From contig CM072886.1 in NCBI GenBank assembly GCA_037013685.1, positions 63,728,933-63,792,932 of the forward strand: a stretch of 64,000 nucleotides of DNA, given 5' to 3'. Source of the DNA: Acridotheres tristis (lineage: Eukaryota; Chordata; Aves; Passeriformes; Sturnidae). The notes under the pieces were generated by a model. That model was given only the letters and a program-made list of their open reading frames with translations, did not search any database and had not been told where the DNA came from. The position numbers were made by a program, and so were the translations under genes. This document shows positions 10,532 to 25,500 of this stretch, piece by piece; the first letter of the stretch is position 1; every line of letters begins with the position of its first letter.

Positions 10532-13500
10532 GTGAGCGCTGCGGGGCCGCGCCGGGGCTGCTGCGGGCCGGCGTCCGGCCCATCGGGGCTCCCCTCCGCA
10601 CCTCCGCACCTCCGCACAGCCAGCCCTGTGCCCGCCGCGCCGCCAGGTCTCCCTTCTGCCCTCCCTGCGCTGTCTCCGGGCGCAGAGCCCCGGGGAAGGT
10701 GTCCGCGGGGAGTGGGAAACGAGGGGCCAGCGGAGGGCAAGGGCTGCGGGGACCCCCGGGTGCTGGGGCGGTGTTGGCGGTGCGGGGAGAGGAGCTCCCC
10801 TCGCTTCTCCCGCTGGTGCCGGCTCTGGATAACGGGGTGAGCCCGGGATCGCGGAAAGGTGGCGGGCGGTGCGGGATGGCAGGCGCGTTTGGGACAGGTA
10901 CCCCCCGATCCTCCCCGGGAGCGCATTCACCCCTTTCCAGCCCCGTGTGGATGTTTCCGTATCACGGAGCGGTCTGTTTGATGGATCACAAGCGAGGGGC
11001 AAAAAAATCCTAACTTTTTAAAAAATGGGTAGCCTATCCCCCGTATTAATTCCTATTATCCCCTCTTATTAAATAATCGCTTTTAGCGACCTTTTACCAG
11101 AGGGAGTGTGGTTGGTTGGGGTTTTTTTTGTTTTTTTTTTCTAAAAGACACAAATGCGGAGCCTTTAATCCTAATATTACTCAAAAACGTCTGGGCAAGG
11201 TACAGAATTGCCCACGGGGCATTAGATTACTGTACAGACATACCGTAATCTTGTGCGATTGGAAAAAAAGGGGGAGGGAAGGAAAAACTTTCCTTCCCCT
11301 GCCAAAAATAACTTCAGCGTCAATAAAAAGGTGATTTTGGAAATGTCACACGCTATATACTTACTTGGAGACTAAGTTGCTTTGGAAGTGAAGTCCATCT
11401 CCGTACTAAACTTAGGCAGCACGATGTGAAAGAGAGCTGATGCTATGGCAGTGTGTGTGAGAAGTACGAGTGATACCCGGGTTTTTCATACCCACGGATT
11501 TTCATGCTCTTCTGTACCTCTCTGAGCTCAGACCAAGTTTTCAGGGTGTCTCAAGCCAAACTTTGGGAAAGGTCAGAGTTAAGTTTCCAAAGCAGCTGCC
11601 AGTTTCTCCATCTCATGGAAAGACAAGGGAAAAAGAAATTGTGTAGATGTGGGTTGGTAAAGGTAATCCATAGCTTTGACAATTTTGATGTGGATCTCAC
11701 AGCTTTTTTTTTTTTTTTAATCGTATCTCAAACAACTCACTGATCTGAAGTCTGAGATAAAATTCGTCTCTTCTCTTCTATCTACTCCTCCTCTGATCAG
11801 TCCAGGTAGACTTTATACCTGCCTAGAGAAGCAGAAAGCATCAGGCACTCAAGGGTGGAAGGGCAGTGTCACAGTTAGTCCAAAGCTCACAAACTGCTTT
11901 CAGACTGCCCAGGGCCAAGCAGCACTTGTATCCCAGTAGCAAAATAATGGTCCTGCATAGTTATACAGATTCCTGATTTCTTGTATGTAGTCCAGTGGCA
12001 CTGCAAAAATAGGGACAGATAAGGTGACTCAAAGGGGGGAATTCTTCCCTTCTCTATTTCCTTTGCCCTGTCTTGTGGGAATGAGTATTTTGGGTTTGGT
12101 TTGTGATTACGTAATTCTAGACAGAGAAAGAACAAGCCTTTAAAAATAAATAAGTAAAAAGAGAAGTTTGAGGGGTTTGGCCTCAAAAACCTTCTTGCTG
12201 GATTATGGTGTTTACTTTCCCTGGGAAATGTGAAGTAGTTACACTGTTTAACTGGGACAAACATTCTTTGATCAATTTCTTATCCCTAGAGTAATACACA
12301 AAGAAAATACCTGCACATTCAGTCTTTGTTCTTTCTGTATTTTCTCTCTTTCTTTTATCTTCCCATAGGAAAACAATTTTTTTAAAATTGTATGCGTGAA
12401 ATAAAGGAACAGAATGGTCATGGCCTGCCTGTGGTTATACCATCATTTCAGAGGAGGTTTAGCATCCAGGTGCAGATTTGGCCCTATGTTCTTAGGGCCT
12501 GTCATTCCTTACTTTCATTATGATAGCCCAAAAGGCTTCATTTAAAGAAATAATTGAAATGCTTATTATAGTTTAATTCAGAGTTTTAACAGTAGAATAG
12601 AACAGGAACTGATTCATGGGTGAGACCCTGAATATGTCTCTCCGTCACTCATGACTTTGCTTTCAGTGTGACTAAACCCAAGGTAATTTCTGCTCTAGAA
12701 ATCCTTTCTGCCACTCAATCTACATATTTTTTTTATTCAGACATTTTCAAAATTTGTTCCCTCCCTCTCTTCCTTCATCTGAGCTTTTTTTATTGTCCAT
12801 TGCATTCTTGCATCTTAATACTCAAGTCTGAATCCTCTGAAAGGGAGAATCCCTGTGGATTTAAGCAAGTTCAGAATTTTACTTTACGTATGTCTCTACA
12901 CCACTGTCTATCTTTTGCAACCTGTGTGAAATGCAGCGATTATTATTATAATTATTATACAGTCACATTATTATTGTTGTTGTTGTTGCTGTTGTTGTTG
13001 TTGTTATTATGATTAGTATTATTGTTATTATGTGACTATTTAAAGCAAATAGATATTTAACCCCAGGTCAGCTCCTGTTCTCCCATTCATATGCTACTTA
13101 AATGCCTGAGAACACAGAAGTTATTTTAATCGAGCTATGGGAAGATGGGAAAGTTTAAGTGTAAGAAATACTTGATTTGGAGCATTTCTTAGTCCCACTT
13201 TTCTAACTTTCAGAAAGAGATTCCTGTAGGGGTGCAGTTGCCTGAGGGCAACACCTCAGTTCTTTGATGACAGCAGCTTGCTTTTGATCTAAATCCCCAT
13301 GTACAACAAAACTGCACCCCATCAAGTTCTCACAGGACTCCATTCCAGTATTCTGTAATCCTGGAGATAGGGTCAGCCTTTTCTGAAGCCAAACCCAGGC
13401 TATGATTCCAAGGATGGAGCAGTTAGAGCTGCAATATACTCTGCAGCAACAGAAATACCAGTGGGTCACCGTGATGAGGGAAGGAGGTGGATGGGAGAGG

Positions 13501-16500
13501 GAAGATCTGGCCACCAATTCCAGCACTCTTATCTCAGGCAATAAAAGTGTAACAGAAGCAAAAGGGAGAAGACATTATCATAATAAGGCTTTTGTAGCTT
13601 GGTGTCTGTTCACATGCAAGACAAAATAAGAGGGGGAAGGAAGGAAGAAAAGGGGACTTGTCTGTTTACTAAAACTTCCAAACAGTTAGTGAAAGAGGAG
13701 AGGGAAAAAACCCTGCATTCCTTACCTCATTTAAGCCAAAAGGAATGACGTAGATGTAAAGTATGAGGTCTTGATTATCTATTTTTAGATAATTTGTTGG
13801 GCTAGGAAGAAACCTAAATAGGGTTCGAAATGCCTGCCATTTGTGCTAAGGCACAGTCCTGTAATATATAGACTTGATTACAATGTCTGCATGCCAAGAC
13901 AAACAAAATAGTGTCCCTGGGAAGAAATACAATATTCTCAACCAGAAGTGCTTGTGAAAAGCTGCTTGTAACCCTGGCAATGAAAGACTTTGAGTATCGG
14001 ACCATGTAAAAGGGAAAGAACTGTCTGTACTTTATTAACCAAATCCTCTCTGTTTCATTTATTCCTCACTTCTCTTCGTTTCACTTTTTTTTTCAGTACC
14101 TCAGCAATCACAGGGTGGCAATCAAACTCAGAAGTAAATAGGAACTGTAGAGCCTTGTAAAATGTCGTACGAGAGGAACAAACCAACAAGGAAAACCTGT
14201 CCAAGTTTGTGCCATCTCTCTTACTGTCATGAGCTTAGAATGGAAGTTTCATGATTTTTCTCTCACCTGTGCACGTACAGAGTGAGGTGGCTGAGGTCTA
14301 GCAGGGTCAGACCTAAGTCAGCAGCAGCACTAATGAGATGTAGCCAGAAGGACTGTCCCCTTCACAAAGCTTGGAGTTCCACTGTCATTTTCGTGTTCTG
14401 GCTGTAGCCTCTGTGTGCCCTCCGTCCCCTTCCACACCCCCCCTGCAGATTTATATTTGTATGCTTAATAGAGGTGAGTGCCCCAGGACCCCAGAGTAGT
14501 TGAGGAGCTCTCACAATAGTGTCCACTTGCCCTACCAAAGTCTTGGTAGGATAGCAGAGTGCTTTTAATTCTGTTCTGCAGATAGAGCTTAGGGACGTTA
14601 CAGGCTTATTTCAGAGGAAGAAGAGCCATCACAAAGCATTACAGCAAACAGCATGCAGTTTTTATGCCTGATTTCTAAACTTCAATCTTTTTATGCTAAG
14701 AGCTGCTCCTGAGTAATGTAGCTGTAAATCTGTTTAATCAGAAACTGGTAGCCTAATCTGTCTCTGTCCAGTAGTTCCTAGTATTTGATGGGGAAGCAGA
14801 ACTACCAAATGAACAGCCTTCCTTATTTTCTGACAGTTCAAATTCAGTTTGATTCTAGATAGTACAAGAGGCATTAGATACTTGTCTAGGGGGTTTTACT
14901 TTTGCTTTTAAAGTCCTGCTAGAGGTTTCAGGTTGCACCTTAGACCACTACTTGGCCTTGAGATATCTTGACTCAACTCTACTGATTCCGAACAGTGCAA
15001 TACTGTCAAAATACTTCATCATGGGGTACCTATCAGATCAGAGAGCAGGAAAACTGTCTAATAGTAAGACTTTATGGAAACATCTTCTACAAAGGAAAAA
15101 TGAAAGCAGATTTCACTGGTTATTGTCTTAGGCTGCAGAACTCTGCTCTTTTGCAGAATACAGGCTAGATGTTGGAGAAGTCTCATGAAGTGTTATCGTG
15201 AACTTGTTAAAGTGTTGGAGCACAGTTCCTAAGACTGCAGACAAACTCACCTTTGGAATCTTACCATCTCAAGCCCAGAGATAACTGGGGTTAGAAGATT
15301 ATACTTGCACTGAACTGCAAATTATAGAAGTTATAAGTTGATACCTGGTCACCAAACACTGAACTCCTATGTGTGGTGTCTGAGGAGAAATTTGTATTAG
15401 TGTATTGCCTGTGCTTCATTATAAGTACCAGAGTAATTGCAGCAAGGCCAGGTGCATCTAGTGCATACAAAAAAGTAGAAAACGAGGAGCATAGAGCTTC
15501 CTACATGTCATATTGCTGTTACCAAAGGTGTTAGGGGTATGGGAGTGCCTTCTGCATACAACAGATATGCTTAGGTCACTTAAGGGCCAATGTGAAGTCC
15601 CTTTTGCCTTGCTTATTTTTTTGGACTAACTTATCACAAGATTTAAGTACTTAAATCCCATTCATACCAACAGCAGTTAGGAACCCACCTGTCTCCCAAG
15701 GTCCAGAGTTTAATTCAATTTTTAAAGCAACACAAGTGCTTAAGAGGAGTGTGCACAGTCTCTGCCTTGGCTGTAACACTTGTGGAGGACCCTTATCTTA
15801 CACTGCTCCCATTTCTGGCCACTCTTGATGGAGACAAGTAGCTGAACTTCATAGGACATTAGAGGCCACATGCCTCTGTAGGAACCCACTTTCAGTGACA
15901 TTTGGAATCACAAATGCATAAGTCGCTTTTCAAGAGGCTTCTTTACATAATAGATGCTCTAAGAGAATCCATGAAAGCAGTGGACATCTCCTGTTAGAGC
16001 AGTACTCTGGCCCCTGAAAGGTGCTTTATGCCAAGCCTGCAGTAGGCTTGATCAGACACTCATCTGGGACTGTACTATGAAAATAATATTTATGGCAGGT
16101 ATTGAGCAATGTTTATTAAGGCTGCTGCTAAGTAAAGCTGCATGTAGAGGTACTTCTGCCTGCAAATGGCTGCAGCTCTCAGCATCAGTGAAACTGGGTC
16201 ACTTTATAGCAGCTCAGAGTGCAGCCTCTGCATATTATTGCCTGATTATCACAGCCTGCTCTTGGCAAGTACCCATTTTCTTTTGCCTTTTGGTCTAGAC
16301 ATTACAGTAGTGGAAACTCTTAATTTTAAGGAGCTCATTTTTCCACAGCAGATTTGGACGTAGCTTGTGTTTGACATGAAACAGGGCTGCTAAAGATATA
16401 GTTCACACTCCTAGAAACACAAGTGCATAGCATGACAAAAATTGTATTTTTCTCTACAGGGATGAGGCCAATTTTCACCTTTCTATTTTTATATTGGGTT

Positions 16501-19500
16501 TGAAAACACTTTCTTCACAGTCAGAGTGGATCAGCCTGCCTGGAAAAGGAAGAGTAATAAGAATGGGTTTACTCTACAGGAATCCAGTCAGCACATCAGA
16601 AGCCCTTTCTTAAGCAGGCCTCATCGACAGCAAGGTTGAAAATTTTAGCAATAGCAATACTATAAATCATTTGGTAACAACAAATCTTAGAAAATGCTGA
16701 AGGAGCCTAGGAGTAAATCTCAGTTCTTCCAGTGAAAAAGGACCTGCTTAGCTGCAGACAGAGGAAGATATAGACCATTAAAAGATTATCTTTCTAAAGA
16801 AGTTTCTGATCTAAAGGGTTAAGTACAAGACAACTAGAAGTGTGCACTCTGTTTAAGATACAGCTAGCAGTAGGTAGGGTCATGAATGCTCTTGTTCTGT
16901 GGACTTTACATCCAGTTAAAATGCTTAGGGTAATAAACCAATTTTTACTGCTATAGAAGGGCGTATTTACAAGCATATATCTTCTTTTGTTTTCTGTCTC
17001 TTTTTATACTGCTTTATTTTGTTTGCAACCCAGGAACTGCCCAAACCAATCTCTCACATGATCAAGAATACAGCTGAAGTTGTGTTTCAGCCTGAGATTA
17101 AGCACACTAACCAGAGTTGTTAAAACTCACTGACACCTTCACCATCCCTCCTTTCTGGGGATATGCTTACTAAGAAAATGTCAACTTGCTAAAATCGAGC
17201 TGTTCTGGGAGGCTTGTTGACTTTTGGCCACTGCCCTGTAGAATGGAGATGACTCTGACTGAACCTGGCAAGCATCAGCTGCCAGCCAGGCTTGGCTCCT
17301 CTGGAATTCTGGTTCACAGGCAAGGTGCTACCTGTCCCCCAGCCTGCTGAGGGCTGGAGGGAGCCTGGAAAGAGGAGTTCCTGAGCTGGTTTCTCTTTAG
17401 TTAGCTGGACTCTCAGGGCATCCCAGGTTGTAGCTGCTGTTTATTATCCCAGATGGTGACACTAAATTGATTGAGTAGGATGGATTTCCCTTCTAATGAA
17501 ACTTTTTTGAGAGACCTGGGGGAAAAAGAACATGTCCTAGTTCATCTAAGTTCTAGCTTTTAAAAAAATAATTTTAAAAAATCATACTTTTCAAAGCTGG
17601 AGACATCAAACAAGTAAGTCGGTGTCAATACTGAGGTCATATGTCTACATATACTATAGTTTCTTGACCATCAAGTTGTAATTGTTTCCCTAGAGCTGCA
17701 GAAGGAAGGGTTAATTTTGGAAGGAGGGTTTGAGTTTTTGGTTTTTTGTTTTTTTTTTTTTTTTTTAAGGAAACTTTGTCTGGGAGAAGACTGCTCACAA
17801 ATGCCAGAAAATGGAAAACTGAGAACTCAAAACACACGTTTTGGGATTCTTTCTTTCTATACTTCTTTTTTTCCCCCTTCTGCTCTGCTTCTTCAATTCT
17901 TTAGCATTTAACATCCGATCTCCTTTCATTAAGTTTTTAATTGCTTGCCTGAGGGAAAGAGGTTAAGTTCTACATCTGCTTTTTGATTCTGATGTACTGT
18001 GGTTTAATCACAGTGAGATCATATTTACTCTAAGGGTATTGTTTGCATGGCTGATTTTTTTTTCTCTCCCCGTTGATGTCACAAAAGGCACACAGCCCTC
18101 AGACAGATTTGAAAAGACCTTTTAAAGTCATGGAACGAGATCACACCCTTCCTTGGGTGGGGGGAAAGGAAACCGGTTACGAGGCTTAAACATACACAGA
18201 AAGCTTAGTGAGTTAGGTGTGGTGGAATTTCCCAAAATATTAATAGATCTTGAAGGTAAGTCGGGGGGATGCGGTTCATATTCCCAGAAGGAGCAAAGAG
18301 AAGGGTATTTCGGCACCCCAAGAGCTCAGAGGGGGGAGGAATAAGAGGAATAAGAGGATCAGTGCTCTGCCGGACTGTAGATGTTCTGTCGCAAGCCGTG
18401 TGTGATGCTGCGATGGCAGCAGCGCAGGGTGGGTGGTCCTGGCAGCCCAGCCGTGCTCAGAGCCGAGTGTTGCCCAGGGCTGGCCGGAGGAGCATCCATT
18501 CCCTCAGCCGTGCCCCTTTCCTTCTTCCAGCCGAGCCCCTTTCCTTCTTCCAGCCGTGCCCCTTTCCTTTTTCCAGCCGTGCCCCTTCTTCCAGCTGTGC
18601 CTCTTTCCTTCTTCCAGCTGTGCCCCTTTTCCAGCTGTGCCCCTTTTCCAGCTGTGCCCCTTTCCTTCTTCCAGCCGTCCCCTTTTCCAGCGCAGGGAAA
18701 GGGAGCAGCCCCTCTCCCCTGAAGCTCCCCTTGCTCCGTGCCATCCGCCTGGTGTTCGGGATACGGTACAGCCCTCCCAGCGCCAGAAACACCTTGTTTA
18801 ACATCCAGGATATTATGTTTCTGTGATTGCCTTTGTAATGCCTCTCTAACTGAAATAAAACCGGGCAAGCCAATAAACCAAAACTCAGTCAACAGACAAA
18901 AGAATATCGTCTGAGCAAACAAAGCCTGGGTTTTTTTCCTTCTTGCCAATGTAGAATTATTGTTTTGTTGCTCTCAATAGATAGGGAGCCAGAAATCTTT
19001 CTTTTCAACTCACTTTTCCATTCAGGCATGGCAATAAGCTGATGCACTCAGTGCAGAATTGTGAAGTATTTTATTCACACAGGCCAGAGCACCAGTTAGG
19101 ATCTTTGTTCTAACCTTGACTTTCACATTTTTCCTTTACTTTCCCCCCACCCACTTTTTCTAGCCCCCGAATTCCTTCTTTCATAGACATGCATTTGGAT
19201 TCCCTCCCAAGCTGCAGGTTCACTGCTGTGTCTCAGTTTTGCAAACTACTTTGCCAACTACCTACAAAAGAAAGAAAAATGGATACACAAATATTCCTAT
19301 TTATTTAAAATGGAGCAATTGTGGTGCAGCAAAAAAGGTTCTCAGACAAGAGCACTTTTAGCCTCTCACATGTTTATATCACAGTTGAATCCTGGTCTTG
19401 GTTGAACCAATAATTGAGCCAACATCTCTTGGGCAGGAGTGTGAAGTGCCTGAGCCCTTTTTAGTCTGCTTACCCACCCTACTTGGTGTAGTATTGTGTC

Positions 19501-22500
19501 TGCAAAAGCTGGCAGTGAATATTCCAGAGCATGACACCCATAGCGCTACTTTGGCTTACCCAAGTGTGGTCCAGTAAGAAAGGGAACATTCACATTTTTC
19601 CTCCTTAACTTTCTGCGTAACGTGTCTCACTACCAAAAAGAAAGTCCCAGCCAGAGCAAACTCTGAAAATCAGGCCTCTCAGGCAGACAAAGGGGCTGGC
19701 ACAGCTTGGTGGACACTGAAATAAGGCACTTGCCTCTCTGCCCTGCAGAAAGGAGGCTTTCCACATCTCAACCACCAGGCAGCTTGACAGGCTCTATTCC
19801 AGAGATGCACAGGACCAGAAAGCAAGGATACTTAGGGTGGATGAAGAGCTGTCCTCCTTAGGGCTCTGCTGAGGCTGTTGGCTCATAGCTCTCTCATTAG
19901 CTGTGAAGCCAGTCTTCCAAATCTGTGAGTGGAAAACTGCCTTAATTTCCATCCAGGAGGACTTCTAATTGGGTGAGCAATGCTTGACCAGAGAAGTATC
20001 TTTGCTAAACCAAGAACTTGGGGGTTTTGGTGTTAGAAAGCAAGAGAGTACCTGAGAAGTAGAAGTCTGGGCTTTGCCTGGGGAGTGTACTGAAGCATTA
20101 CCATGGTGAACATTTGCAACTGGGCTCCTTATTTTGTCATTAGCTGGGAGCCAGGGGATCTCAGAGTTCCCAGAGCCAGGCACAGGCTGACTTGCATGCT
20201 CGGGGCCTTTGCCCTGCTGAAGCTGCAGTAGCTCTGACACTCTGCTAGTGCAGAGGCTCTTTGATACGTGCTGTGGTAGCACTTCCTGCCTCCTCTGCAT
20301 AGCTAGAGACATCATTTTGAGATAAAGAGCAGAAGTCTGCACACAGCTTGTTGCTGGCAATGAGTTGTTGCAGGTCTGCACATGAATGGGGGCTGTTGTG
20401 GCCAAGCAGTGCCATTTCATAGTCCACTCCCCATGTCCATAGGGACCTGTCTAAGAACATGCCACTGCAGCTCTGTGTGTATCAGGCACTGCCTTGCCTG
20501 TTCACGCTGCCTTCTTCCAGGTTTGAGCAGACCAGCTAAAGACATTTTTTGAAGCTGAATGTCTTATTCAGTGACTTCTGTCAACTTCTATTAAGTAGCC
20601 TTTCTGATAGGTTGCTTGTTATAGATAGACCTGTTACCTACTGTGCCTCAAGAGCTACTTTCCTTGCCAACACAGCACAATGAATGCTTTATTTCAGGGG
20701 CAGTGACAGTGAGAAATAGAAAAGGAGATGGGAGCTGAAAAGAATCGAAGTTAAACTGTCCAATGACTCTTGCACTGAAACCCTTCTGTCAGAAGGCACG
20801 ATAGAGCTAAAAGTTTCCTCTCTTCTACCAGTCCTGCTTGTAGGCAAACCATGTATCTCAGAATGAAACTCACTTTTTACAGGGTTTTCAGAATGATCCT
20901 TTTATCTCACAGGCAGATCATTACTGTTGGGCCTAATGCAGCCTAGAAGGGTATGCAAATGCTTAAGCTTACTTTGGAATAGCAGTCATTCATTTCTAAG
21001 AAATCTAAAAGATGGGAATCTGTATCAAAAATATTATGAGATGGATAGCTAAAAGTGATCCAACCAAAATTAAGCTACTGGTTTGTTCACAGATGTTGCC
21101 CCCACCTTTCCTTCCTTTGTTCCTCCCTTCCTACTCCCAAGCTAGCTAAACATAGGAGAGAAGCTGTTTCTCATTTTAAGAAACAGTTTGTCCAATAATA
21201 GAAAAAAAGGGGTCCCACCCTCTTTCAGTGAAGAGCAGAGGCAATTTTTCCAGTCCCGTTTGCACATAAATCTACACACAGGAAGTAATATTATAAAACA
21301 AGACAAAGCTGAACAAAACAATACGCCTCAGCAGCCAAGCACAGAGCGGGGATCGGTGTCTTCATATTGCAGCTCTGAGGGATGCAGCAGGAATTCTTTG
21401 AGCTTATGGTTGGTTGAACCTTTTCCTTGAGCGTTCATTCATTATGGAGCTGGCTGAGAGGAGTCAAGTCGGCAGCCCTGTGCTGGGAGCTTGGCACTGC
21501 CGTGCTCAGCCCTTAAAGAGACCATTGTGTTTAATCTCCTAGCATGTCATTTGTTATTCCTGCGTTTGCTTCCATGGCTGTGGGCACCTCACACACTCTC
21601 GTTAGCCACGTCACTGGATGTGTTTACTCTAACAGAAGTTGTAGATGTTTCCATTGCTCTCTTTAACTCTTGCCTCTTCCCTCTTCTGCCACTTAGCCTC
21701 ATCAACAAACAGCCTCTTTATCCTCCAGACCATGAATTACAGAATTCTATCAGTTGCCTTCACTGCAGAGAAGGGCAGCCAAAACAGATCGTGATCCGCA
21801 AAGTATTTTCATGCATCTTCATCCAGCTTCAGATGTGTAAGCCATCAATTGCAATAGGCTGAGGACAGAGTAGACACCTTTGACAGTTCTGTAATGTACC
21901 TCACTTATGTGTCTGAATTTGGCCTGTAGTTCTTCAACATCTGAGAAGAAAAATAGTTTACAGAGTCTTACTTTTTTTAGTTTGGGTTCTGCAAGTAGAA
22001 CAACTGACAACTTTCAGAGCAGCGTCTTTTGCTTACTAGGTCATGCATCCTAGGTGCAAAAGAAAGGAGAATCTAAGGCATGCAGAGAATACAAATTGGA
22101 CCTTTCTAGCTTATATCTAATGGACTTTAAATGGCATTAAAGGAAACCTCAGACAGAAGTTTCAAATCCCAGGTTCACTTTACCTAGAGAGAGCTTGAAA
22201 GCTTTATTTTTGTCTCAACCAATGTAGAAAGATGGGACCACTGGCACTGTAATCTGCTTTTGATCGAGAGAGTATCCATTTCAGTTCCAGTTCTTTTAGA
22301 CAGTTTCTGACACATGGCATCAGCAGAGTCTGCTGAGTCTTTTCCTGCAGTATGTTCCAGCTAAAATCCCCAGGCAGCAGTCATTAGGGTCAGGCTCCCT
22401 TTGGCTTTGACCTGCTGACAACTGAGATAGCACTTTGTTTAACAGAAGACTCTAAAACTTCCAGTTTTCAGTGATTTTGCATAAGGTGCTTTTGACTGCA

Positions 22501-25500
22501 CTTATGAGCCCAAGGTTAAGAATTTAAGCTTCTTGAGAACAAATGTGGGGGGGTTTTGCTTTGCCTCTACAGAGCATTAACACAGTGGGAGCCTGACCCT
22601 GGCTTCAACTTCCAGACATCCTGGTGTTGCTAGCAAGGCTTGGCACAAAAGCTGGACTGAGTCTTTCCAATCAACCATTAGTTGTAGAGAAGCACTCATT
22701 ACTTGAAGTAGGGTTGCCACAGCACAGGGAGCTCAGGAGAATGGAGCTGCTGCACAGAGACCACAGGTGTTTTTTTGGGTTTTGAGGACAGCACTGCTGC
22801 ACCTATCATGTAGTTAATTTAACTGGACCAAAGAGAGCAACACTTTCAGTCTTAGTCTTATTAAAAGAAGCTGGTAGCTGCCAGTATCTTAATTTTATGA
22901 AATGCTGCTGATTTCTGTAACAAAATAATTTTATTTTTCCCTATCTAGCATCAGGTAATTTTTCCCCTGCCTTTGCAGAACTTGAATTTGTAGTTCTGTG
23001 TCTATTGCCCTCCATTGTTTTTTTTTTTATTTATTTTTATTGGGAATATAATGGGACTTCTTTGCAACTTACCAGTTGTAAAAACAAGTTCCAAGACAAT
23101 TTTCTCATTGCCCTTTCTCTATTGCTGATTTGTCTAGGAAATGGCCAAGGGTTTTTTAGCATTTAGTGATACCAAAAGGTCACTACCGTGCTTTTGTCAT
23201 CTTGTATCAGATCTTAGTGCTTACTTGGTGCCAGTTCTCAGATAGTTGAGTGGACAGATCCATGCCTCTTCAGAGCAAGTCCAATTAATTTCATGTAACT
23301 GTCCCTACTCTCTGAGCTGATGACACCAATGAGAAGGAGTATTGATATATTGGCTACAATGCCCACAGAATCAAGAAATTACTCAGATTTATCAAATCTG
23401 TGGAGATAAGGCCCACAAATGTTCAAAGATGTCTTTGATCAGAACCTCTTTCCCTGTGTGGAAAAGTAGAGACTATCATCTTGATCACCACAGCAGGTTA
23501 AAGGTACCTTGTGGTTTCCAAAAGCTTTCCTTCTGTGGCCACAATTTCATTTTTCTCAAGGCTGATTCTGCTGACTCGTGAAAGTGACTGTGACACTGTT
23601 TGTGAATCTCATACTAAGCAATCCTGTGGAGGAAGAATGAAGTCAGGAAAACACAGAAGGTTTGCTTAGCAGGAGCAGTGCCTTTGCTGCTGGCACCAGG
23701 CAACAGGCTTAGTGTTTCTGGTCCCAGTGCTTATTTGGAGGAATATTTTGCCTGCTTCACTGCTCCATCGGTGGCTAGTGCTGGTGGCGTGGCTCTGGGC
23801 TATTTAAAAGGCCTTGGGGAAATGGCTGTGAAACAAGTGGCAACCAATTAGTATAATTCACATGTTGGTGCCTGAGTTAACACCGACAATGAGAATCTGA
23901 AGCTGTTTGCAGCAAAGAAGTTCTTGAAGCACATCCAGAAAGTGTTAATATGCTGCATGCCAGGTGGTGAGAAGGTCACTGGGACAGAGATAATGAGCCA
24001 CTGAAAAAAAAAATTCACATGGGAACTTTTGTCTGCTCTAATTCTACCACCATTTCGGCTTTGTTCTTAGAATTGTTTTGCTGTAGAAGCTAATCAAGCT
24101 TTTCAAATACCTTTGAGCACCAAAGTATAGAAGAATACACATTTATCATTGATTTAGCCTGCTTGGTTTGTGCTTCCCCCCCCAGCCAGCTGTAATCTTC
24201 CTCCTTTAAACAGCTCTTCTGTGAAAGTCTTCTTTAAGTTGCACAGGCTCTAGTCCCATTAGTAGATTTCCCCTGTGAAAGATGAGCTAGAAAGAAATGT
24301 GGAAAAATAAGAGATTAACTTGAATATTCAGATTAGGCAGGGGCTTTTGTTTTCTGAGCTTCATGGGCTCCGCTAAGCAGTCTGGTTAACACAGCAAGGG
24401 CACAGAGGTAGTGCTCAAGAAGAGACCACTGTTTTTACCATCCTTAAATAATAGTTTTACAGTCCTGCCAAAGCATGGACAAAAATTGCTTCCTGCTTTA
24501 TCTACATTCTTCTGATATCTTTGTGTTGTTGACTGATGAGCTGAGTAGACATACATCAGAGGGAGTGGTGGGCCCCAGTGCTGCTGTTTTACATGGGAGT
24601 TCAAAATGGCAATCCTGCTTTTCCAAGCCAAACCTTAATTTATACCAACCTCACTAATGATGCTGATGAAAGGCAAAGCCAGTGTTTCTCATACATTTGA
24701 AAGCTGATCTCCCATTCAGAGAAGAGGAAACTGATCTCGTTCACCCCATTTCAACACTGCACGTCTTGGGAAGTGCAAGTTCACCTACCTTTTATGTGAC
24801 ATCTGAGCCTATCCCCCTTCCATCCACCAGTCAGCCCAGCACACAACCTGCTACACTGCACAAGGTCACATGAAAGTCTCTGTCTGGAGGAAGCACAGGA
24901 ATGATGGGAAAACATCAGTGTGTCAACAGGGAAAGATAAAAAAAAGTTCTGATATGTCCGAGGAGGAGGGTAAATATGACAGGTAAAAACACTAAACTTT
25001 ACTTGACACTATTCCTTTGACATTGGAAAGATAAATCTTTAAGACAGCTGCATATCCTTTTTGGTGGATTAACACCATTTCAGTTTGTGTAGTGCATCCA
25101 AATATTTCAGCTTGAGCACTCCAGATCCAGGGCTCTGTATATTTTTTCAAGTGCTTACAATTAGATTATAACCATCTCTGCTGACCGCCTTCACTGAACA
25201 TCAGGCAGTCATGGAGCAGTTGTTTCCAACACGTCTGGAAATATCACCAGAGCCAAGAAATTAAATCTTCATGGCCTTTTTGAGGGGTCCAAGAATGTTA
25301 GTGCAGACAGCCTGCCTACTTTCCATTGAATACCTTGGCCAGTTACTCAGAACTGGATGTGCCATAGAGTCCTGCAAAGAAAGAGAAAAGGGAGATAGTT
25401 TTCCATTTGTGAGAGGAGATGGTTCTTGTTAGTAACACATCACAGCCAACAATCTTACATTAACTCAGAGCTGGCTTAAAACTTCATAGCAGAGGTACTG

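Larger units (their letters stand above)
10150..10950. promoter_or_regulatory. NEDD9: CpG island promoter of NEDD9
   Basis: GC content and CpG density rise sharply here compared with the AT-rich flanks and fall off again after about 10.95 kb. The island spans the first coding exon and the start of intron 1. No TATA box is evident upstream of the ATG, in keeping with a dispersed CpG-island start. The exact transcription start cannot be read from sequence. Confidence 0.85.

Noticed and set aside
10237..11013. 258-codon open frame across the promoter and exon 1
   Set aside because: It lies in CpG-island sequence where stops are rare. The composition is Arg/Gly/Ala/Pro-rich, several other frames are equally open, and it crosses the NEDD9 donor site.
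18359..18949. Overlapping 100-200 codon frames on both strands around 18.4-18.9 kb
   Set aside because: They are created by the minisatellite, whose unit lacks stops. The products are low-complexity and mutually overlapping.
23801..23810. TATTTAAAAG, a TATA-like element in intron 1
   Set aside because: It is a single AT-rich match with no nearby GC island, initiator or first exon that I could identify.
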